Program-made: the position numbers and the translations under genes | Notes under the pieces: generated by a model | The model's database searches: none | Told to the model about the DNA's origin: nothing | The model's input: the letters and a program-made list of their open reading frames with translations, nothing else | Shown: piece by piece, positions 31,165 to 40,030 of the stretch | Layout of the letters: each line of letters begins with the position of its first letter | How positions within the stretch are numbered: position 1 is the first letter of the stretch | DNA from: VRUE01 sp963715625 | GTDB taxonomy: Bacteria > Actinomycetota > Thermoleophilia > Solirubrobacterales > 70-9 | NCBI GenBank assembly: GCA_963715625.1 | Contig: OY970260.1 | Location: forward strand, 682,001 to 746,000 | Reading direction: 5' to 3' | Length of the DNA stretch: 64,000 nucleotides

Positions 31165-34100
31165 TCAGCGCGCCGCCAGCGTCAGCTTGCGGGGGCCGCC
31201 GCGGCTGAAGCCGGCGTCGAGCAGGGCGTCCTCGTGGCCGGAGCCGATCACGGCCTCTCCGTCGAGCTTCTCGACCGCGAGCTTGGGGAGGCGGCCGGCG
31301 GCTACGGAGCCGGCGAGGGCCTGCACGGCGGCGGCCAGCTCGTCGGAGCCGAGCTCGACCAGGCGGACCACCCCCTTCCCGCCGCGCTCGACGTAGAGGA
31401 CCGGGGCGCCGTCGCGGAGCAGGATGTGCGCGCCGGGGGCTCGGGCGGGGCGGCGGCCGCTGGGCGCCTTCGGCCAGGGCAGCGAGGCGCCGTAGGGGTT
31501 GGCCGGGTCGGTGGCGGCGAGGAGGAGGAAGGAGCCGTCGTCTTCGGGGAGGGAGCGCAGGCGCTCGACCGCGCCGGGCAGGGCGAACTGGGCCCCGCCG
31601 AGGCCCTCGACGAAGTAGCCGCGGCGGGCGGTGCCGAGCAGCTCCAGGTTGCCGAGCTCGGCGTAGACGCTGGCGAAACCGCCGGGGACACCCTCGGCGA
31701 GGACGGTCTCGCGGGTGACGATGCCGTAGCGCTCCAGCATCAGCTCGGCCTGGGCGCGCAGGCGCGGGCCGGCCGCCGGACCGTCCTCGAACAGCGGCGC
31801 GGTCAGCGACCAGCGACCCTGAATGGCGGCCCCGCGCGCCCGGCTGCGGGCGAAGCGCCGGCCGCCCCGCTCGGCCGGCGGCGCCGTGCGCAGGCGCGGC
31901 GCCCGCAGCGGCGCGAAGGCGTCGTTGGTCACCTCGCCCGACCAGGCAAGGTCCCAGAGGGCGCCGTGCAGCTCCTCCACGGGATGGTCGAGGTCGGCGA
32001 GCAGGTCGATCCAGAAGTCGGGGCCGGCGGCGAGCCGCTCGCGGATCGCGTCGTGGACCTCGCCCTCGGGCCGCTCCAGCTTCGCGTTGGCCGGCGGCGG
32101 GCCGGCGAGGCGGACGTCGTCGCGGAAGTAGAGGGCGACGCGGCCGTCGCTGCGCCCGCGGGCGCCGGCGCCGATCCAGACCAGCTCGCCGCTGGTGCAG
32201 AGTTCGTCGAGCCAGGCGGGCGAGTAGGCCCCGAGCCGCCGCGGCAGCACGTCGCCCTCCCAGGCCTTCGGCGTCAGCGCCACCCCCTGCAGCGGCACCA
32301 GCGCCTCGCGCAGGCGGTCGGGACCGGCGCCGGCGGCGCGGTGGGCGTCGACGTTCTGCCAGCTCGGCAGGAAGCGGGCGAAGCGGTCGCGCGCGGCCGG
32401 TTCGACCTCGCGGCGCAGGTGGGCGAGGCTGGCACGGCGGACCCGGCGCAGGACGTCGGAGTCGCACCACTCGCGCTCGCTGCCGCCCGGCAGCAGCTCG
32501 CCGCGGACCAGGGTGCCGGCGCGCTCGAGCTCGCGCAGCGCCGGGGTCGGGTCCACCCCGTAACGGGACGCCAGCTGGGCGGTCGGGAAGGGGCCGTGGG
32601 TCCGCGAGTATCGCCGCACCAGGGCGACGAGCGGGTCGGGGTGCTCGGCGAGGAAGCTGTCCGGCAGCCCAGCGGGCGGCGGCACCCCGAGCGCGTCGCG
32701 GTAGATGCCGGCGTGCTCGGCGGCGATGTAGCGCTCCTCCCCGTCGATCCGCACGAGGGCGACACGGCGCTCGGCGACGAGCTTCTCCAGCATCGAGGCG
32801 GCCGAGTAGCCCTCGGCGACCCGCTCGGCGCACTCCTCGGCGCTCAGGTCGCCGAGGTTGCGCAGCACCTGCTGCAGGGCGTCGCGGTCGCCGGCCCGGC
32901 CCATCTCGGTGCGGTGCTGGAGCTGCGCCTCGACCTCGACCAGCGCCTCGGGGTCGATCAGCTCGCGCAGCTCCTCCTGGCCGAGCAGCTCGCGCAGCAG
33001 GTCGCGGTCGAGCGCCAGGGCCGCCGCCCGCCGCTCGGCATTCGGCGTGTCCCCCTCGTACATGTAGGTGGCGACGTAGTCGAAGAGCAGCGAGGAGGCG
33101 AAGGGCGAGGCGGTCGGGGTCTCGACCTCGACCAGGCTGAGCTTGCGCGAGTGCAGGTCGGCCAGCAGCTGGGTCAGCGCGGGCAGGTCGAAGACGTCGC
33201 GCAGGCACTCGCGGTAGGTCTCCAGCACGACCGGGAAGCGGGGGAAGTCCCGCGCCACCTCGAGCAGGCTCTGCGCCTTGAGGCGCTGCTGCCACAGCGG
33301 CGTGCGCTTGCCCGGGTAGGCACGGGGAAGGAGCAGCGAGCGGGCGGCGTTCTCGCGGAAGTGCGAGCCGAAGAGGGCGGAGCCCGAGAGCTCGCTGACG
33401 ACCAGGTCCTCGAGCTCGTCGGGCTCGACCAGGACGAGGTCGGCGGGGGGCGGCTCGTCGGCGTCGGGCAGGTGGACGACGATGCCGTCGTCGGACCAGA
33501 TCGCGTCGGCCTCGAGGTTGCGCTCGGCGCGGATCTTGGCCGCCAGCGCCAGGCCCCAGGCGGCGTGGACGCGGCCGCCGTAGGGCGAGAGCACGCAGAG
33601 GCGCCAGTCGCCGATCTCGTCGCGGAAGCGCTCGACCACGATCGTCTCGTCGGAGGGGACGACGCGGGTTGCCGCCTGCTGCTCGCGCAGGTAGGCGACC
33701 AGGTTCTCGGCGGCACGGCGGTCGAGGTCGTACTCCTTGGCCAGCTCCACCGGCTCGCGGCTGACCGCCTCGCGGGCGAAGGCGCCGATCGCCCGCCCCA
33801 GCTCGGCCGGGCGGCCGATCCCGTCGCCCTTCCAGAAGGGGACGGCGCCGGGGACCCCGGGCGCCGGCGTGACGATGACGCGGTCTCGGGTGATCTCCTC
33901 GATCCGCCAGGTGGTCGCGCCAAGCAGGAAGGTCTGCCCGGGGCGGGCCTCGTAGACCATCTCCTCGTCGAGCTCGCCGACGCGGCGGCCGTCGGGCAGG
34001 TGGACTCCGTAGAGGCCGCGGTCGGGGATCGTGCCGGCGTTGGTGACGACCAGCGAGCGAGCGCCCTTGCGGCCGTGCATCGTCCCGGCCGTGCGGTCCC

Positions 34101-35901
34101 AGACGATCCGCGGGCGCAGCTCGGCGAAGCGGTCGGAGGGGTAGCGCCCGTCGAGCATGTCGAGCACGTTCTCGAGCTGTTCGCGGGAGAGCTCGTGGAA
34201 GGGCTCGCTCGCAGTGACGAGCCGCTCGACCTCGTCGACCTCCCACTCGTCCAGCGCCGCCATCGCGACCAGCTGCTGGGCGAGCACGTCGAGCGGGTTC
34301 TGCGGGATCACCGTCTCCTCGATCGCCCCTTCCCGCATCCGCTTGGCGACCACGGCGCACTCCAAGAGATCCGCCCGGAACTTCGGGAAGATGCGACCGC
34401 GCGAGACCTCTCCCAGCGAGTGCCCGGCGCGGCCGACACGTTGCAGCCCTCTGCTTACTGACTTCGGTGACTCAACCTGAATCACCAGGTCCACGGCCCC
34501 CATGTCGATCCCCAGCTCCAGGGATGACGTCGCGACGAGGCATGGAAGCTGGCCCGACTTCAGCATCTCCTCGACGACTGTCCGCTCCTCGTGGCTCAAG
34601 GAGCCGTGGTGGGCTCGGGCAATCTCCTCGATGGCGTCTCGGCCCGCGGGTCCTGTCGCTGCAGGGGACCCACCGCCCCTTCCGGTCGCTAAAGCGTCCT
34701 CAGGGGCGGTTCCCCCTACAGCGCCACCCGCGGGAGAGGAGGAATCGGAAGACGGTCGAGGCGCGTCTTGGCCCAGTTGCTCCGTGGCGGGGAGCTCTTC
34801 GAGCGGCTGATCGGCATGAAGCTCGTTCAACCGCTTCGCCAGGCGCTCGGCTGCGCGGCGGTTGTTTACGAAGATGATGGTGGAGGTGTGTTCTCTTACG
34901 AGCTTGAGGAGCTCGGGGTAGATCGCGGGCCAGATGGAGCGCACGTGAGCCAGGGGCTCTCCGTCGGTGGGGTTGCCGTCGCCGTTGGGAAAAGCTGGAG
35001 CTCCCGGATCCGCCATGTCCTCCACCGGCACGACGATCTCCAGGTCGAGCTGCTTGGCGATGCCAGCATCGACGATCTTGCACTCGCGCTTTGGCCCAAC
35101 CAAGAATCGAGCTATTCGCTCGAGCGGGCGCTGCGTCGCGGACAGCCCGATCCTTTGGAGGTGAGCCGCATCTCCCGCGGGTGGCGTGGGGGTTGGGGGG
35201 GTCGAGGACGGACGCTGTGCGTCCGCCCGCAGCGCCCCCCCTTCCCCCGCGACAGGACCCGCGGTCGACGCGTCCCGTCCCTTCACCAAATGCTCCAACC
35301 GCTCCAGGCTCAGCGCCAGATGAGAGCCCCTCTTGCTCTGGGCGACCGCATGAATCTCGTCGACGATCACCGCCTCGGTCGTCACCAGGATCTCGCGGAC
35401 GCCGGAGGAGAGCATCAGGTAGAGCGACTCGGGGGTGGTGATGAGGATGTCGGGCGGGTTTTTGCGCATCGCCCGGCGTTCGGCCTGGGAGGTGTCGCCG
35501 GTGCGCAGGCCGACGGATATGTCGGCCCCGATGCCGCGCAGCGGCGCCCGCAGGTTGCGCTCGATGTCGTAGGAGAGCGCCTTCAGCGGCGAGACGTAGA
35601 CCAACCGCACCCCGCTCCCCCGCCGACGGGCCTCAGATACGCCTATATGTCTCCTTTGAGGCCCGTCGGCGGGGTTTTTCTCGCGGGAGAGGCGGTCGAT
35701 GCCCCAGAGGAACGCCGCCAGCGTCTTGCCCGACCCGGTTGGGGCGCAGATCAGCGCGTTGGCGCCGCCGGAGATCGCTTCCCAGCCTCCAGCCTGGGCC
35801 GGCGTCGGCCCCTCGAAGGAGGCTTCGAACCAGCGCCTGACGGGCTCGCTGAACGGTGCCAGCGAATCGGATCCCGCGCTTGCTTTCGCCTCAGTGGCCA
35901 A
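31165..35901 (-). CDS. lhr: Lhr-type large DEXH helicase with three in-frame palindromic inserts
   Basis: This 1578-residue SF2 helicase has motif I ICAPTGSGKTLAAFLWG (51-67), motif Ia VYVSPLKALSYD, motif II DEIH (181-184), motif III SAT (254-256), motif IV FVNNRRAAERLA, motif V ATSSLELGIDMG, and motif VI QRVGRAGHS. The long Lhr-specific winged-helix and C-terminal region follows. Lhr unwinds RNA:DNA hybrids and acts in repair. Three inserts lie in loops between motifs: residues about 76-93 (copy D), 213-244 and 389-420. They are coded by palindromic elements and keep the frame, so the helicase is probably functional. TTG35901 is taken as start since upstream codons overlap the divergent ABC gene. 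Confidence 0.93.
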   Translation of the reverse strand: MATEAKASAGSDSLAPFSEPVRRWFEASFEGPTPAQAGGWEAISGGANALICAPTGSGKTLAAFLWGIDRLSREKNPADGPQRRHIGVSEARRRGSGVRLVYVSPLKALSYDIERNLRAPLRGIGADISVGLRTGDTSQAERRAMRKNPPDILITTPESLYLMLSSGVREILVTTEAVIVDEIHAVAQSKRGSHLALSLERLEHLVKGRDASTAGPVAGEGGALRADAQRPSSTPPTPTPPAGDAAHLQRIGLSATQRPLERIARFLVGPKRECKIVDAGIAKQLDLEIVVPVEDMADPGAPAFPNGDGNPTDGEPLAHVRSIWPAIYPELLKLVREHTSTIIFVNNRRAAERLAKRLNELHADQPLEELPATEQLGQDAPRPSSDSSSPAGGAVGGTAPEDALATGRGGGSPAATGPAGRDAIEEIARAHHGSLSHEERTVVEEMLKSGQLPCLVATSSLELGIDMGAVDLVIQVESPKSVSRGLQRVGRAGHSLGEVSRGRIFPKFRADLLECAVVAKRMREGAIEETVIPQNPLDVLAQQLVAMAALDEWEVDEVERLVTASEPFHELSREQLENVLDMLDGRYPSDRFAELRPRIVWDRTAGTMHGRKGARSLVVTNAGTIPDRGLYGVHLPDGRRVGELDEEMVYEARPGQTFLLGATTWRIEEITRDRVIVTPAPGVPGAVPFWKGDGIGRPAELGRAIGAFAREAVSREPVELAKEYDLDRRAAENLVAYLREQQAATRVVPSDETIVVERFRDEIGDWRLCVLSPYGGRVHAAWGLALAAKIRAERNLEADAIWSDDGIVVHLPDADEPPPADLVLVEPDELEDLVVSELSGSALFGSHFRENAARSLLLPRAYPGKRTPLWQQRLKAQSLLEVARDFPRFPVVLETYRECLRDVFDLPALTQLLADLHSRKLSLVEVETPTASPFASSLLFDYVATYMYEGDTPNAERRAAALALDRDLLRELLGQEELRELIDPEALVEVEAQLQHRTEMGRAGDRDALQQVLRNLGDLSAEECAERVAEGYSAASMLEKLVAERRVALVRIDGEERYIAAEHAGIYRDALGVPPPAGLPDSFLAEHPDPLVALVRRYSRTHGPFPTAQLASRYGVDPTPALRELERAGTLVRGELLPGGSEREWCDSDVLRRVRRASLAHLRREVEPAARDRFARFLPSWQNVDAHRAAGAGPDRLREALVPLQGVALTPKAWEGDVLPRRLGAYSPAWLDELCTSGELVWIGAGARGRSDGRVALYFRDDVRLAGPPPANAKLERPEGEVHDAIRERLAAGPDFWIDLLADLDHPVEELHGALWDLAWSGEVTNDAFAPLRAPRLRTAPPAERGGRRFARSRARGAAIQGRWSLTAPLFEDGPAAGPRLRAQAELMLERYGIVTRETVLAEGVPGGFASVYAELGNLELLGTARRGYFVEGLGGAQFALPGAVERLRSLPEDDGSFLLLAATDPANPYGASLPWPKAPSGRRPARAPGAHILLRDGAPVLYVERGGKGVVRLVELGSDELAAAVQALAGSVAAGRLPKLAVEKLDGEAVIGSGHEDALLDAGFSRGGPRKLTLAAR
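34644..34737 (+). repeat. 94-base structured element E1 inside lhr
   Basis: It begins CCGCGGGTCCTGTCGC (34644-34659) and ends CGCCACCCGCGGGAGA (34722-34737). The termini pair, and the interior forms a continuing hairpin (CCGCCCCT with AGGGGCGG, tip CGCTAAAGCG). The element lies in frame between helicase motif IV and the following domain. E2 is the inverted relative. Confidence 0.8.
35171..35264 (-). repeat. 94-base structured element E2 inside lhr
   Basis: This is the reverse complement relative of E1: same length, same 16-base termini at both ends, but a different interior that still folds (GGGGG/CCCCC arms, tip CGGACGC-ACA-GCGTCCG read on the minus strand). It sits between helicase motifs II and III. 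Confidence 0.8.
35623..35674. repeat. Palindromic repeat family 1, copy D, inside lhr
   Basis: These 52 bases are identical to copy C (24537-24588), followed on the plus strand by TTTTT (35675-35679). In lhr they encode about 18 codons in frame between motif I and motif Ia. On the plus strand the element looks like an intrinsic terminator. Confidence 0.85.
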
Positions 35902-35929
35902 TCCTCCGATCTTACGCCCGCACGCGGGC

Positions 35930-35969
35930 CGTGTCGCCTTTTGCCCGGGTACCGGGAACAAGTTGACAT
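35930..35969. promoter_or_regulatory. Imperfect dyad between divergent lhr and ABC genes
   Basis: GTGTCGCCTTTTGCCCG, GGTA, CCGGGAACAAGTTGACATC forms a near-palindrome similar to that at 10162-10202. TTGACA at 35964-35969 would be a good -35 element for the ABC transporter gene, but no clear -10 follows. Confidence 0.4.
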
Positions 35970-35987
35970 CGGCGGTAGGTTTGGCCG

Positions 35988-37664
35988 GTGCGAACCTGGC
36001 GCGCATTCTCGCGATTGGTCGACGGCTCCGGGCACATGGCCGCATGGGGACTCGGCCTCTCGGTCGCCCAGTCGCTGGCCCTGGTGCCGATCGCGCTCCT
36101 CGTCCGCACGGCCTTCGACGACGCGATCCCCTCCGGCGACAGCGACCGGCTGATCGCGCTCGGCGCCGGCATCCTCGGGCTCTACCTGCTCAGCCTGGCG
36201 CTGGGGCTCGCGGGCCGCTACGCGGTCCTGCGGGTGACCAAGCCCGCCGTCGCCCGGGTGCGCTCGGAGCTGATCGACCACGTCGTCTGGCTGCCCAGCT
36301 CCTTCTACGACTCGACCGAGAGCGGCCGCCTGCACTCGCTGATCGTGCAGGACACCGAGCGGCTCGACACGATGGCGAAATGCCTGCTGGCGGTGGTGAT
36401 CCCGTCGCTCGGCACGGCGGCGATCCTGCTCGCCTCGCTGGTCGCGATCCAGCCGGTCCTGCTCGCCGTGCTGCTGGTCGCGATCCCGCTGCTCTTCGGG
36501 CTCAGCCGGCTGCTGCGCAGGACGCTCCACGACCGGGTTCGCGCCTGGCAGGAGGCCGCCGACGGCTTCAGCGCCAGCGTCCTCGCCACCCTGCGCTCGG
36601 CCTCGCTGATCAAGGTGCGCACGGCCGAGGAGCAGGCGATCGAGGACGGGGCCGCGCGCTCGGCGGAGCTGGCGGCGGCCGGGCAGCAGGTGGCCTGGGT
36701 CCAGCAGGCTTTCGCGCTGATCCAGGTGGCGCTGGGGGGCGTCGCCGGGGTGATCGTGCTGATCGGCGGCGGCCTCGCGGTCCTCAACGGCTCGATGTCG
36801 ACCGGCGGCCTGATCGCCTTCATGGCGGTGCTGGCGCTGGCCCGCGGCCAGCTCAACTGGGTGGTCGCCACCCTTCCCGACATCCTCAACGGCCTGGCGG
36901 CGATCGAGCGGATCGACGAGGTGCTGGCGAACGCCGAGGCGGAGCCCTACTCGGGCCGGCGGGCGATCGAGCTGCGCGGCGCCCTCGCCTGGGAAGGGGT
37001 CACGTTCGGCTACGCCGAGGACGAGCCCCCCGTGCTCGAGCAGGTCTCGCTCGAGGTCGAGCCCGGCGAAACCCTGGCGATCCTCGGCCCCACCGGCGCC
37101 GGCAAGACGACCCTGGTCGCGCTGCTGCTCGGCCTCTACCGGCCCTGGTCGGGGACGATCCTGGTGGACGGCGTGCCGCTCGAGCAGATCGACGTGCGCG
37201 TCCTGCGTCGCCAGGTGGGCGCCCTTCTCCAGGAGGGGGCTGCGCTCCGCGGCACAGTCGCCGCGAACATCGCCTTCGGGCGCCCCGAGACCCCCCGGCC
37301 GGAGGTGGAACGCGTTGCGGCGCTAGCCGCAGCCGACGACTTCGTCTCCGGGCTGCCGGGCGGCTACGACGCCGAGATCGGCGACGACGGCGTGCGGCTC
37401 TCGGCCGGACAGCGTCAGCGAATCGCGCTTGCCAGGGCGCTGCTCGGCGCCCCGCCGCTGCTGATTCTCGACGAGCCGACCAGCCACCTCGACCCCGAGA
37501 CCGCCGACCTCGTGCTCGACAACCTGATCGGCATCGAGCCGCGGCCGACGCTGCTGCTGGTCACCCACGACCCACTGGTCGCGCGGCGGGCGGACCGGCT
37601 GGTCGAAGTCCGCGGTGGGCGGGTGGAGAGCCCGGCGGCCGGCGTGCTGGACGGTGGGCGGTGA
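35988..37664 (+). CDS. Type-1 ABC exporter (fused membrane and ATPase domains)
   Basis: This 558-residue half-transporter has a six-helix membrane domain (residues about 15-300) and a nucleotide-binding domain with Walker A GPTGAGKTT, Q-loop VGALLQEG, signature LSAGQRQR, Walker B LLILDEPTS and the H-loop histidine THDP. Two copies would form the functional exporter. Neighbouring genes suggest a polysaccharide, lipid or peptide substrate. GTG35988 is the likely start. The next gene overlaps its stop by four bases (GTGA), so the two are coupled. Confidence 0.92.
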   Translation: MRTWRAFSRLVDGSGHMAAWGLGLSVAQSLALVPIALLVRTAFDDAIPSGDSDRLIALGAGILGLYLLSLALGLAGRYAVLRVTKPAVARVRSELIDHVVWLPSSFYDSTESGRLHSLIVQDTERLDTMAKCLLAVVIPSLGTAAILLASLVAIQPVLLAVLLVAIPLLFGLSRLLRRTLHDRVRAWQEAADGFSASVLATLRSASLIKVRTAEEQAIEDGAARSAELAAAGQQVAWVQQAFALIQVALGGVAGVIVLIGGGLAVLNGSMSTGGLIAFMAVLALARGQLNWVVATLPDILNGLAAIERIDEVLANAEAEPYSGRRAIELRGALAWEGVTFGYAEDEPPVLEQVSLEVEPGETLAILGPTGAGKTTLVALLLGLYRPWSGTILVDGVPLEQIDVRVLRRQVGALLQEGAALRGTVAANIAFGRPETPRPEVERVAALAAADDFVSGLPGGYDAEIGDDGVRLSAGQRQRIALARALLGAPPLLILDEPTSHLDPETADLVLDNLIGIEPRPTLLLVTHDPLVARRADRLVEVRGGRVESPAAGVLDGGR

Positions 37665-38776
37665 GCCGAAGGCGAGCGGCTTGGCTGCCTTCGTCCCGTC
37701 AGGCCCTGTTGCTGCAGGCCTGCCTGTGGCGGGGCGAGCGGGGACTGGCGGCCTGGCGGAAGTGGCGCCGCCTGGAGCCCGCCGACCTGCACCTGGTGGA
37801 GGCCGGCTCCAAGCGCCTGCTGCCGCTGCTCTACCGCAACCTCGGCCCCGAGCTGGCGGACGGCCCCGATGCGGGGTGGCTGAAAGACGCCTACCGGCAG
37901 GACTGGACCGCCAACCAGCTGCGGTTGCGCAGCGGGCGGCGGGCGATCGACGCGCTGCGGCGAGCCGGGGTCGAGGTCCTGGCCCTGAAGGGAGCCGCGC
38001 TGATCGGCTCCGCCTATCGAGACACCGGAGCCCGGCCGCTGGCCGACGTCGACCTCATGATCGGCCCCGAGCGGGTCGGCGATGCCGTCGAGGCGCTGGA
38101 GAGGAGTGGCTTCGTCGCGACGGAGGGCAATGCCGAGCGGGTGCTGGCGGCGCGGCACTCGCTCGCTTTCCGCGACCCGGAGGGGCGTGAGATCGACCTG
38201 CACCGCTCGGCGCTCTGGCGGCCGGGGCTCGACGAGGACTTCTGGCGGGGCTCGGTCGGGGCCGAGGTCGCGGGCGCCCCGGTGCGGATCCTCAACCCCG
38301 CCGACCAGCTGCTCCACGTCTGCGCGCACGGGGCCGCCTGGAACCCCGTCCACCCGATCCGCTGGGCCGCTGACGCCTATAAGACGGTCGAGGTCGCCGG
38401 CGGCCTCGACTGGGAGCGGCTGGTGTCCATGGCGCGCCGCGGCCGGCTGACCCTCCCCCTCGCCGGCGCGCTCGCCTGCCTGGCCGAAGACCTGGAGGCG
38501 CCAGTGCCGGCAGCGACCCGGCTCGAGCTCTCGCAAGCTCCGGTCTCCGCCGCCGAGCGCCGTGCGCACAGTGCCGTCTCCCAACCCCCCTCCTGGCGCC
38601 GCTCCGCCTCGATGCTCTCCTGGTTCTGGGAGCGCCACCGCGCCCAGGCCGCTCTCGAAGGCAAGCCAGCCCGCCCCGCCGGCTTCGCCCGCTACATGCA
38701 GACCTTCTGGGGCCTGGACCGTCCCTCGCAGCTTCCCAGCTACGCCGCCCGCCGCCTGCTGCGGCGCCGCGCCTGA
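37661..38776 (+). CDS. Nucleotidyltransferase family protein (NTP_transf_5)
   Basis: This 371-residue protein has a polymerase-beta-like core, VLALKGAALIGSAYRDTGARPLADVDLMI, with the conserved K-G-x-A and D-x-D (ADVDLM) motifs, then EIDLHRSALW. The family is found in polysaccharide and lasso-peptide clusters, usually beside an ABC transporter, as here. The moiety transferred is unknown. GTG37661 overlaps the ABC stop codon. A family 2 palindrome follows the gene. Confidence 0.82.
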   Translation: MSRRRAAWLPSSRQALLLQACLWRGERGLAAWRKWRRLEPADLHLVEAGSKRLLPLLYRNLGPELADGPDAGWLKDAYRQDWTANQLRLRSGRRAIDALRRAGVEVLALKGAALIGSAYRDTGARPLADVDLMIGPERVGDAVEALERSGFVATEGNAERVLAARHSLAFRDPEGREIDLHRSALWRPGLDEDFWRGSVGAEVAGAPVRILNPADQLLHVCAHGAAWNPVHPIRWAADAYKTVEVAGGLDWERLVSMARRGRLTLPLAGALACLAEDLEAPVPAATRLELSQAPVSAAERRAHSAVSQPPSWRRSASMLSWFWERHRAQAALEGKPARPAGFARYMQTFWGLDRPSQLPSYAARRLLRRRA

Positions 38777-38795
38777 GCGGCGCTTGTGCTGTGGA

Positions 38796-38861
38796 GGGCC
38801 ATCGGGGGTCCCTCCTCAGGAACTCCCGCGAAGCGGCCTGGGGAGGGACCCCCGATGGCCC
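38796..38861. repeat. Palindromic repeat family 2, copy 1
   Basis: Perfect 20-base arms (38796-38815 and 38842-38861) enclose a 26-base loop. The 27 bases at 38814-38840 match copy 2 (44909-44935, opposite orientation) exactly, yet the outer arms are different in the two copies. It lies between convergent genes and may act as their terminator. Confidence 0.75.
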
Positions 38862-38874
38862 CACCCCGCTGGGA

Positions 38875-40029
38875 CTAACCCGGACTGCCGCCGGCGAACT
38901 TCACGTAGGCGAACCAGGACGGCTTGGGCAAGAAGCCTTCGCCGAAGAGCCCTGACCCGTCGCAGAAGTTGCAGGCCCCCGCGCGATCGTCGACGGAGAA
39001 CCAGAAGATCTGCTTCAGGCGCCATTTCGCCTGCTTGGCTTTGAACAGCCCAAAGGCACCTTTGAGCTGCTTCACCTGTCCCTGCGGGCCTTTGGCGAAA
39101 GCGTTGTGCTTGGGGTCCGGTGGCTGGGAGCTCCAGCCGATCTCGGTGATCCAGAGCCCCTTGCCGGCGTCGTGGTTCTTCTTCAGGACCGCGCGGAAGG
39201 CTTCGATGTCGGGGGTCAGCTCCTGGTAGGCGCCGGAGTACGGATGGAGGGCCAACCCGTCGAACTTGCCCTTGATCCCCGGCGTGGTGCGGTAGAGCTG
39301 GTCGAGGAAGTCGGTGGCGAAGTAGGCCTGCGGCGGCTTGCGCTTGAACTGGGCCTCCCTGGGCTCGGAGAACAGCCCGCCGAGGACGATCTTGGCCCCC
39401 GGATCGACGCTGCCGATCGCCGCGTGGGAGATCTTGACCAGCTTGCCGTACTCGGCCGGGTTCGGCCTGACGACGAAGTACTTGAAGTTCTCCTCGTTCC
39501 AGACCTGCCAGGTGCGCAGCGGCCGCTTCGGCAACCCCGGGTTCTCGGCCCAGAAGCTGCCGTTCGGCCCGTAGCGGCCGACGACGAGCTTGAGGAAGCT
39601 TGTCCAGGCGCTGCGCTGGAAGCCGCTTTTCACCGGCAGCGTCTTCGGTGCCCACACGCTGCCGTGGGAGCCGGGGACGGCAACCAGCGGCACGGCCCAG
39701 GACGGTGAGTTGTAGACGAACGGGAACACCTCGAGCCCTGCCTGCACCGCGCCCGAAACGAGGGGGTCGACGCTGGAGAAGTCGGCGGCCCCGCCCCGTT
39801 CCTTCTGAATCGCGCTCCAGCCGATCGGGACCCGCACGCTGTCCACCCCCCCCGTGCGCAGTCGCTGGAACTCTTCGACGGTGGGCACGCCCTGGGGCGA
39901 GACGCCCCAGAAGTTGCCCGGGACGGCGCTTGCGAGAGGCGGCGTCGAGGCAAGGGCCACGAGAGAGACCGCCAAAGCGGCAACCCAGGTACGCGTCAGC
40001 CCGAGGGGGCGCTTCCGATCGACAGGCAT
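38875..40029 (-). CDS. Secreted glycoside hydrolase (clan A, GH5/GH39-like)
   Basis: This 384-residue protein has a signal peptide (residues 1-36, ending PLASA) and a barrel with WQVWNEENFKYF (Glu of the NE pair, acid/base) and GLWITEIGWSS (Glu as nucleophile), the two catalytic strands of clan A retaining glycosidases. It probably cuts or remodels a surface or environmental polysaccharide. ATG40029 follows the adjacent gene's stop by one base, so the two are in one transcript. Confidence 0.83.
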   Translation of the reverse strand: MPVDRKRPLGLTRTWVAALAVSLVALASTPPLASAVPGNFWGVSPQGVPTVEEFQRLRTGGVDSVRVPIGWSAIQKERGGAADFSSVDPLVSGAVQAGLEVFPFVYNSPSWAVPLVAVPGSHGSVWAPKTLPVKSGFQRSAWTSFLKLVVGRYGPNGSFWAENPGLPKRPLRTWQVWNEENFKYFVVRPNPAEYGKLVKISHAAIGSVDPGAKIVLGGLFSEPREAQFKRKPPQAYFATDFLDQLYRTTPGIKGKFDGLALHPYSGAYQELTPDIEAFRAVLKKNHDAGKGLWITEIGWSSQPPDPKHNAFAKGPQGQVKQLKGAFGLFKAKQAKWRLKQIFWFSVDDRAGACNFCDGSGLFGEGFLPKPSWFAYVKFAGGSPG

Positions 40030-40030
40030 G

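Noticed and set aside
30796..34461. Large plus-strand frames opposite lhr
   Set aside because: Antisense shadows; the minus strand encodes all helicase motifs in order.
34644..35264. Inteins or introns in lhr
   Set aside because: The inserts are far too short, lack intein splice motifs and group I/II features, and keep the frame; palindromic insertion explains them better.
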